Of a DNA stretch of 64,000 nucleotides, positions 56,908 through 64,000 are shown piece by piece. Numbering within the stretch: the stretch's first letter is position 1; every line of letters begins with the position of its first letter. Below the pieces are notes generated by a model that was not told the origin of the DNA, made no database searches, and saw only the letters and a program-made list of their open reading frames with translations. The position numbers and the translations under genes were made by a program. The stretch is from Sarcophilus harrisii (Eukaryota > Chordata > Mammalia > Dasyuromorphia > Dasyuridae), in the NCBI RefSeq assembly GCF_902635505.1, contig NC_045426.1:360889138-360953137 (forward strand). Direction: 5' to 3'.

Positions 56908-57333
56908 TGTAGAGGGTCACAGTCAGTGGGGGAACTCTGGGTGAGGTATAAGATCCTCCAGCCCAGAGGGAGCCTGCTGACAATGTCTGGTTCGGCTCTC
57001 CATCTTCCCTAAGGGCTCTCAACCTTCCTGACAAGTCAGAGGGCGATGACAACCTGTATTGTGACTGAAGCAGAGGGATACCAGGTGGAAGAGTGATACT
57101 AGGTGGCAAACTACATACAATAGCAAATTGTTCGTGTGGTCTCATGTGCCCAGTATATACGTAGTGCATATGCAATATTGCTTTGGTCATATAAGAGTAT
57201 GAACGTATATAAGGGTGAGAAAATTTGGAATAAACAGACTCCATATTTCCACCATCGTTGTGGGTCTCCTGCCTTCTTCACTCCATGGTATATTTTGGCA
57301 CCCCAGCTTGAGGGCTCTAGAAAGCACACTACA
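56908..57333 (+). mobile_element. Solo LTR with ~6 bp target duplication
   Basis: 426 bp starting TGTAGAGGGTC and ending GCACACTACA (inverted termini TGTAG/CTACA). Target site TCACGA (56902-56907) versus TCATGA (57334-57339), one mismatch. TATA box CGTATATAAGG (about 57204-57214) and poly(A) signal GGAATAAACAG (about 57228-57238). Plus orientation. No internal region. Class II-like by duplication size. The 125-codon antisense frame here is an LTR shadow. Confidence 0.85.
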
Positions 57334-58149
57334 TCATGAAATCATATTCATGATCTTTATAATTATTTTTGGAGTCTAGATAGTTGTTCAAAATTCTCCT
57401 AAATATTTAGGTCAGGATTTCTTAAACTTTTTCTACTCACTAACACTTTTCACCTGAGAAATTTTCCTATGATGCTGCTATAGGTTTGTAAATATGTATG
57501 TAAAATATAGATATATAAAATGGTATATAAATCAAATATTTATTATATTATATTATATTTTTTTGGCTACTCTGAGGGACCTTATCACTCTTTCTTCATC
57601 AATTCATTAACTATGTTCATCACTGAAATCTTTTTATATCATTCTTATCAAAGGTCTAACCAGTTTTTAATCCATTCGTTTTCCCCCTTCCCCCTCTTCT
57701 TTTTTTCTCTCTCCCCTTCTCTTCTTCTGTTCTCCCCGAGGTCTCCTTTCTGAAGTGATTAGTGTAAGAAATAGATTAAGAGAAGGAAGAGATTTTTGAC
57801 TATTTCCATTCATGGAAATACCCCATAAATTCACTTTTGACCAAGCGGAAAGGACAATACTTAAAGGGAATCCTCAAAGAGGTATTGAATGGTTTTAGAA
57901 AAATTATTCTCCAGGGTCCTCCTACAATTTAAATTACTTTCATTATAAGACTTTTACCTAAATTATGAACCTTTACTCAGTCTTATTCTCTCTGGACCTA
58001 ATTAGTAGCTTGAAGAGGTTGGGATTAGATAATACCTAAAGTCTTTTTATTTTAAGTGTTGCTTTAGGGCAATAGATTGCAACAGAGTGAAACAAGGCAG
58101 ACTGTTTCATGGGACAGAGCATCTCCAATCGTTTCTTCATTCTTGAAGA
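57334..58149. other. Unassigned DNA
   Basis: Pyrimidine-rich patch at 57680-57745. No gene recognised. Confidence 0.3.
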
Positions 58150-58445
58150 CTTCTAATTACAATTCTAATTAAATTTCAGTCCTTCAGACACAACACTAAA
58201 ATCAGCAGATCTTTTTTCCATGACCTGTTGTCTAGTCATACCTCCTCAAATTTTTTTTGGGAACCCATAAAAGATTTTATACTTAATCTTGGCATTTAAT
58301 TTCATCTAATTAGATATGGTTTCAATGTGTTAGTTGTCCCTTCCAGTCCAGCTGTATAATACCTGCAAATTTGAAAAGTATACCCTTACCCAAGCCATTT
58401 ATAAAAATGTTAGCCAGCACCAAGCTAATTCCTTCATACATTAAC
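58150..58445 (+). repeat. Degenerate repeat, possibly CR1/L3-derived
   Basis: CCATTTATAAAAATGTTAGC and CAGCACCAAGCTAATTCC, preceded by AATTTCATCTAATTAGATAT. Weakly similar to 50250-50560. Confidence 0.35.
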
Positions 58446-58589
58446 ACCTTAACAAAGACAAGAGGTAACTGTCTATGGCCCCGGAGAGTGTGAGATTGAC
58501 ATTATTTAAAACAACAACAAAAAGGACCCCAAATACTATTAAAAAAAACCAAAAAAATTCTAACCTAATTTTGTTTGTTTGTTCAGATA

Positions 58590-58612
58590 CCACATCTCTC
58601 TCTTTGTCTCTC

Positions 58613-58648
<36 letters not shown>

Positions 58649-58848
58649 ATTCTCTCTCTCTCTCTCTCTCTCTGTCTCTGTCTCTCTCTTTTTCTCTCTG
58701 TCTCTCTCTGTCTCTCTCTCTCTGTCTGTCTCTGTCTTTCTCTCTCTCTCTTTCTGTCTCTGTCTCTGTCTGTCTTTCTCTCTGTCTCTGTCTCTCTCTG
58801 TTTCTCTGTTTCTCTCTGTCTCTGTCTCTGACTGTCTCTGTCTCTAGC
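58590..58848. repeat. Polypyrimidine array (TCTG/TCTC)n
   Basis: TCTGTCTGTCTGTCTG followed by TCTCTCTG and TCTCTGTCTCTG mixes. Sharp left edge after CAGATACCACATCTC. Open frames are repeat shadows. Confidence 0.9.
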
Positions 58849-59195
58849 ACTTTTAGTCAGGTAGGGGAGCCTTGTCCTTCTTAGATCATAAAATTAGAGG
58901 GAAAGGGACTCTAGAGTTATAGACCCCTTTGTTCATCTGGTGAAGGCTCTGGAGCCTTTCTTAGGATGATGATTTTAGATGCATAAAATAAAGTAGATAC
59001 AATTATAAAATAACCCAATTATATTGAAATACAGTTTATTTATCTATCAAAAAGGGATGTGCTGGTGAGCAAGGAGTGATCCTCTGAATCAGCCTGCTAG
59101 ATTATAGTATAACTGAAGGATTCATTGTACCTCACTTGAATATCCTTTAGAGATCCTACGTTTTAGGTAGGAATTGTATTAATTTGCTCTCTTCC

Positions 59196-59199
59196 TCTT

Positions 59200-59239
<40 letters not shown>

Positions 59240-59240
59240 T
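59196..59240. repeat. (CT)n(GT)n compound microsatellite
   Basis: CTCTCTCTCTCTCTCT passing directly into GTGTGTGTGTGTGTGTG. Confidence 0.95.
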
Positions 59241-59344
59241 GAATATGTCACTGCAGTAGGAAATGTTTATATATTTGTTTCTGTTATATGTGCACAGTAA
59301 ATGTCCCTTTGTAAAAGCCAATTGATATTAAATGATATAACAAT

Positions 59345-59455
59345 AATTATTATTGTTGTGATTGCTGTTGTTGCTGTTCTTTGTTCTGGAAGAGGACCAA
59401 GACTTCATGAGGATAATGTCTTGACTTGTATATGAATTGGATTTCAGTGATAAAG
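59345..59455. mobile_element. RTE-associated marsupial repeat
   Basis: TGTTGCTGTTCTTTGTTCTG, GAAGAGGACCAAGACTTCAT and ATGAATTGGATTTCAGTGA; third copy of the family at 9508 and 41085. Confidence 0.65.
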
Positions 59456-59489
59456 AACTGCTTAAAGTTTATAATAATATTTATTATAA

Positions 59490-59745
59490 GTAATTCATAT
59501 TTATATGATAATTATTGTGTCCTAGACACTGTGCTAAGCATTTTACAATTATTTGATCCTCATAACTATTCTGGAAAGCAGAAGCTATTATTATGCCCAT
59601 TTTATAGATGAGGAAACTGAGACAGCTCAAGGTTAAGTGACTTGCCCAGGATCACACAGCTAGTAAGTGTCTGAGGCTAGATTTGAAGTCAGGTCTTGCT
59701 AATATTCTACCGTACATCTACTACACTCTCTGACTGCTCAAATAG
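59490..59745 (-). mobile_element. MIR-type SINE, minus, well preserved
   Basis: CCTAGACACTGTGCTAAGCA, TCATAACTATTCTGGAAAGC, TTTTATAGATGAGGAAACTG, GTTAAGTGACTTGCCCAGG and CACACAGCTAGTAAGTGTCT. Complement of the MIR core and 3' half. Confidence 0.8.
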
Positions 59746-60768
59746 GATTGGATTGTTAAGTTACTAGTCCCCTAAAAATGAGAGACTCAAGCCAGTAACT
59801 GAGAAGGGAAATGCCTCAACCCTTCTAGGTATGGAGAACCCTGAAGGGGCCATTTAGCAGACCTGTCCCTCACCGCAGGACCAGAGTCAGCCAGCTTCTG
59901 TCATCTTTGATAGTCTTTGCAGAATTGCTTCTAAGATTCTGCTTATTTTGTTAGCCCCATTTGGTTCTAATATCCAAATGCTGTTCTCAGGCTTATTCTC
60001 TTTCAGCTTCCTGCTGTGAATATAGCTGCTGAGTGAGGAGGACAAGTAATCACATGCAGTTCTGCCCAATCATTATAATGTCAGGCAGAACCAACCCTAA
60101 GCAGAAGTATAGAACAGACAAGTATAGAACATCCTGTAGTCTCTTCAGGCAGGACCTCATTCTCCCTGTGTGTGTGGGGGGGATGGAGGATGACTATATT
60201 CCTTCTCCTGTATCCCCTAGTCCCCTGCCCCTTTTCTCCCACCAAAATAGTCACTCTGTTCAAGTAAGAGGCTATAGTCATGGGCATAAATATCTTCTCA
60301 TTATCTAATAATAAAGTTATTTGGGAAGTCATCCATTGACTTTCTTCCTTTGATGTCCCAACTTAAATTGTGGAACTCTCAAGAGATCTAGAACTAAGAA
60401 AGGCAAGATGGGCAACTATCTTTGGTGCATCATCTTGGAGGGCTATATGTGCAATGAGAGATACGTTTTTTTGGTCTGGACTTATAATTTCACTTCTAAA
60501 AGGATTCCCAATGAGGAAACATCTGGAGCTGCTCAACAATTATTGTGTACCTTTCAGTGTTAAAGAATTGACTAGGATACTTAGGGTTGCACAATCAGTT
60601 TGTGTTGAAGGTAAATATGAAGCCAGGTGAACTTTCTGATTCTGAGGCTAACTTTCTGTCCATTAAGCCATACATCTTTTAATTACAAATATTACTTGCT
60701 TCCTCTAATTTCAAATATTATTCTTAGTGTTTACATATTTTAACGTTATCAAATTGTGTTCATCATGA
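59746..60768. other. Unassigned DNA
   Basis: Short open frames on both strands at 60033-60332 and 60370-60630, without family resemblance or clear splice context. A poly(A)-signal-like AATAATAAAG lies near 60307. Confidence 0.35.
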
Positions 60769-61092
60769 GTGATAGGACTAATATTTACTAGCATTTCTCT
60801 GATTTCTTTTTTTTTTCCCCATTCACCACATGAGGTGAGCCCAGAACCCTCTTCCCTTCATTCTTCAGGAATTAACTTTTCCTATCACAAGACAAAAGTG
60901 TGTCCAGGACCTGGCTGGCCCCAGCTTCTAGATACAGTTTCCTGGTCAGCTAAGGGTATAAAAAGTCCAAGCTATGGTCATTTAGTACCCCTTTGTCTTG
61001 ATGGATTTGTGGATTTGGTGGATTTCACCATATCCTGTCCTGATTATCAGACATATTCCCACCTAGAGACAAAGGTAAGAGAAAGACTTTGA
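60769..61092 (+). other. Open segment with TATA box and splice-like borders
   Basis: A plus-strand frame of 107 codons. An acceptor-like CCTTCATTCTTCAG (ending at 60868) and donor-like ACAAAG then GTAAGA (61074/61075) bracket about 206 bp, encoding VCPGPGWPQLLDTVSWSAK and further on FVDLVDFTISCPDYQTYSHL. A clear TATA-like GGGTATAAAAAG lies in the middle (about 60954-60965). It could be an unrecognised exon, an LTR fragment, or chance. No family recognised. Confidence 0.25.
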
Positions 61093-61108
61093 AGAATTTT
61101 GAGTGCCA

Positions 61109-61235
61109 GGGCAGCTAGATGGCACAGTGGATAGAGCACCTGCCCCGAAGTCAGGAGGACGGGCCTCAGATACTTAATACTACCTAGCTGTGTGACCCTG
61201 GGCAAGTCACTTAACTCCAATGGCCTCAGGGGAAA
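61109..61235 (+). mobile_element. tRNA-type SINE, plus, exact 17 bp target duplication
   Basis: GGCAGCTAGATGGCACAGTG, GGATAGAGCACCTGCCCCGA, TAGCTGTGTGACCCTGGGCA and GTCACTTAACTCCAATGGCC. Target duplications AAGAATTTTGAGTGCCA at 61092-61108 and 61236-61252 are exact. Low divergence; one of the youngest insertions in the window. Confidence 0.95.
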
Positions 61236-61689
61236 AAGAATTTTGAGTGCCACTATTTTTTGTCGCATATTTTTGCTTTACTAAGACAAAGTAAACCTTT
61301 TTTTTTCTGTTGTTAATTATTCAATGAAATTTCATCTCAGCATCAGGGTATGTAAATTTTTGGATAAGTTGTACCTATGAAGTGCTGACGTTGAATATAT
61401 TTAAGGGATGTAGGCCAGTGGAAAGAGCAGTTGGGAGACCTGAGTCCAAATCCAAATCTGAACTCTTGTTATTTGTATGACTGTGGACAAAGTCTTCCAT
61501 ATATAAAAGAAAGATAATATTTAAAAGGCATTTTGGCTTAGTGGATAGATACAGTTCATTCAGATGATCTCTAAAATCTCTTTCAGGACTCCTAAAAAAA
61601 AAGACCAGCTTTGGAAGCAAGAAGATTTGGGCAAATCACATACACACACCCACACACATACACACACAATTTTACACTTTTTTAAACAT

Positions 61690-62005
61690 CTCTTTTCATA
61701 AGTAGATGGTATGTCTCATTATTAGTCCATTGAAAACATGATTAATCATTAAGCTGATCAGAGTTCCCAAATCTTTCAGAGTTGTTTGTCTTTACTATAT
61801 TGTATAAACCATTCTCCTGGGTCTGTTCTGCATCAGTTCATATAAATCTTCCCAAGTTTCTCTGAAACACCCCCTTCATAATTTCTTATAGCACAATAGT
61901 ATTCCATCACATTTAATGTAAAAATAACTTGTCTAGCCATTCCCTCATTGATGGGCACAGCTTTCAAATTCCCATTCTTTGTCACCTAAAAAAAAGTCAT
62001 AGATA
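61690..62005 (-). mobile_element. L1 ORF2/3' fragment, minus
   Basis: CTGCATCAGTTCATATAAAT, CACAATAGTATTCCATCACA and CTAGCCATTCCCTCATTGAT are antisense ORF2 C-terminal text. Strongly diverged. Confidence 0.65.
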
Positions 62006-62177
62006 TTTTTTGTGTTAGAGTTTGTTTTGCTTAGAATTAATCCCTTCCTTAATCTACTCTTACTCTAGTTCCCTCTTTTGCCTTCTCTATTTTCCTATTG
62101 AGTGAAATTATATTTCTGTACTCACTTTTCTTCAATTTAAATTTTAGAAAGAAATGTATAGAAGACAGAAGACCAGA

Positions 62178-62347
62178 GAATATATCTCTCTCTGTATCTC
62201 TCTCTGTGTATCTCTCTGTCTCTTTTTTTCTCTACCTTTCTGTCTCTGTCTGTCTCTCCCTCTTTCTCTCTCTCTCTCTCCCCACTTCTGTGTCTCTGTC
62301 TCTCTCTTCCCCCTTATCTCTCTGTGTCTTTGTCTCTGTCTCTCTGC
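62178..62347. repeat. Polypyrimidine array
   Basis: CTCTCTCTGTATCTCTCTCT to TCTTTGTCTCTGTCTCTCTG, same class as 24130 and 58590. Confidence 0.9.
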
Positions 62348-62394
62348 AAAGAACAGTTTTTATATTAAAAAATGACGGAATGAAAACAGGGAAT

Positions 62395-64000
62395 TGATAA
62401 TAAGAATAAAGAGGGAGAAAGCTGTGCTTTATGAATTCAAATCACCTGGCCCAGATGAACTGCATCCTTAATTCTGAAAGAACTGGTAGATATGATTGCA
62501 GAGTCTTCAATAGAGAAATGTGAAAGATCATGGAAAATATGAGAGCTACTATAAGATAAGAGAAGGTACATTTTGTCTCCCTGTTTAAAAAAAAAAAAAA
62601 GAACTAGAACAAAGTCTTTAAACCCTTGGCCCAATTAGTTTGACTTCAATTCCTGGGAAGATTCTTAGCTGGATCCCCAAAGAGATGGTTGGTGAACATC
62701 TAGATATAGGGAAGTGATGTTTACAAGGACCCAGCTTCATTTCATCAAGAACATATCATACCAGTAATCTCATTGTCTTTTGGGACAGAATTAGGATTAC
62801 TAAACTAGTAGATGAAAGAAATGCTGGGACAATACCTATCTAGATCTTAGCCAAGTTTTTGATGGAATATCTTGTACCATTCTGGTATGGAAAATGGAGA
62901 TATATGGATACAATTAATCATACAATATATTGGATTCATGACTGATTGAAATTTTAAATATTACAAAACTACTTGAAAAGTAGATGTTAATGATTTAATG
63001 TCTAAAAGGGCAGGATTTCGTTGATGGTGTACCTTAGGAATCTGTATATGGATGTTTTGTTTAATATTGTTATCTGTATTCCCTTCTGTTTAGCCTGCTC
63101 TTTTCCTTTTCCCTGTTCCTCTCCCACTTTTTAGTGAGGTGAGAGAAGTTTTTTTGTAAACCAAATATGTCTAATATTTTCTCTTTGAGCCAAATCTGAT
63201 GAGAGAAAGATTCGCACAATATTCTTCCCCCTCCCTTAATTCCCTCAGATATGATAGGTTTCCTTTGCCTCTTCATGAGATGTAATTTCCCTTTTTTTAC
63301 CTCCACTTTTCCCTTTTTCTGATACAATCCCCTTTCCACTTCTAATTTCCTTTTTTATATCATAACAGTAAAATCAAATTATACCCATGTTCTTTATGTA
63401 TGCCTGTAATAGAAATAGTTAATATTGTTATTAATTACTTGAGAAAAGGCAGGTAAAAGCCTGCTCATAAATTTGCAGATAACATAAAACTGAGAGGTAT
63501 AGTTAACTGAAGAATCTTGATAGGTTAGAATACTGGGTTGAATCTAATAAAAAGGAATTCATTAGGGATAAGTGTGGGGTCTTACATTTGGGTATTAAAA
63601 AAGTCAACTTCAGAAGTATAAGATGGGGGAGACATGGTTAGATGAATGTTTCATTGACAAAGATCTGGGCATTTTATATGATCCCAAGTTTAATATGAAT
63701 CAGCAATATGATGTAGTAATCAAAAAAGCTAATGTAATATTAGACTGCATTAGAGAGGTATAGCTTCCAGGAATAGAAAGATGGATTCCACTGTACTCTA
63801 CCCTTAACATTTTTCATCTGGAGCAGTACATTCATTTTTGGGACCACAGTTTAAGAAAGACATGGATAATATGGAAAGTATCTGGAACAAGGAAGTCATA
63901 CTGGTGAAGGGCCTTAAGTCTTTGTTGTATGAGGATTGGCTGAAGGAGCTGAGAATGTTAACATGGAATATCAATGAAATTTTCAGGTACCATGAGAGGC
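62395..64000 (+). mobile_element. CR1/L3-clade LINE, plus, runs off the window
   Basis: Order of RT-region text: CACCTGGCCCAGATGAACTG, GAAAGATCATGGAAAATATG, TTTGACTTCAATTCCTGGGA, CTTCATTTCATCAAGAACAT, then 63425-64000 with AAATTTGCAGATAACATAAA (codes for FADN, a variant of the F/YADD block), ACACTGG-like text, and CTGGTGAAGGGCCTTAAGTC, GATTGGCTGAAGGAGCTGAG, a CR1 3' signature. Stops throughout; not coding. Split by an L1 piece at 63074-63418. Confidence 0.75.
63074..63418 (-). mobile_element. L1 internal/5' piece inserted in CR1/L3
   Basis: TTTAGCCTGCTCTTTTCCTT, TTTCTCTTTGAGCCAAATCT and CTCTTCATGAGATGTAATTT resemble antisense L1 text outside ORF2. Exact 13 bp flanking duplication TTAATATTGTTAT at 63061-63073 and 63419-63431. 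No poly(A)/T tract at either end, unusual for a target-primed insertion. Confidence 0.65.

Noticed and set aside
56867-57244. 125-codon minus-strand frame
   Set aside because: Antisense frame across a solo LTR; no retroviral or host protein similarity recognised.
58475-58884. Three overlapping plus-strand frames of 90-118 codons
   Set aside because: Shadows of the (TCTG/TCTC) array.
43027-64000. Exons of MAPK4 downstream, or of ME2 upstream, expected from the human gene order
   Set aside because: No segment encoding recognisable MAPK4 or ME2 sequence was found on either strand; these neighbours probably lie outside the window.

Overview
This 64 kb window is mammalian nuclear DNA, almost certainly from a marsupial. 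It is AT-rich and intron-dominated. It is packed with L1 3' ends carrying a shared ORF2 C-terminus, tRNA-like and CORE-type SINEs of marsupial type, RTE-clade LINE pieces, old L2 and CR1/L3 fragments, and several solo LTRs of endogenous retroviruses. No bacterial, viral or organellar gene organisation is present. Assignments rest on reading the sequence and on remembered family consensus; no database was searched.

One protein gene is supported: MRO (maestro, a small HEAT-repeat protein of the MROH family) on the + strand, about 30.96-43.36 kb. Six downstream exons (35472-43026) are collinear with the human 248-residue protein as I remember it, ending in the same QFFYANKIL tail. Four upstream exons (30964-34708) splice onto them in a single open frame with matching phases. 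They would give a protein of about 407 residues with an N-terminal extension of roughly 156 residues. The codon matching the human start methionine is a valine codon here, so the upstream exons probably supply the start. This is the most interesting observation in the window.

Layout. 0.6-3.3 kb: an L2 fragment hosting one LTR, which itself hosts an L1, with a related LTR nearby. 3.45-5.5 kb: an L1 5' end with degenerate ORF1. 5.9-9.0 kb: a cluster of LTR and SINE remnants. 10.0-13.0 kb: an old minus-strand L1 split by a solo LTR and a younger L1. 13.9-24 kb: LTR, SINE and L1 fragments in otherwise unassigned DNA, with one exon-like segment at 21.05 kb. 24.1-26.3 kb: a 1 kb polypyrimidine array facing a 0.5 kb polypurine array. 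27.3-30.5 kb: CR1/L3, GA array, L1 and (TA)n. 31-43 kb: MRO with repeats in its introns. 43.4-64 kb: intergenic, with L2, RTE, L1, SINEs, two solo LTRs, CT arrays, an ORF-bearing segment at 60.8-61.1 kb, and a CR1/L3 LINE running off the right edge with an L1 piece inserted.

I found no sign of a new multi-gene system. The novelty candidates are the MRO N-terminal exons, a 64 bp near-identical duplication inside two MRO introns, the facing pyrimidine/purine arrays, and two exon-like segments of unknown affiliation.
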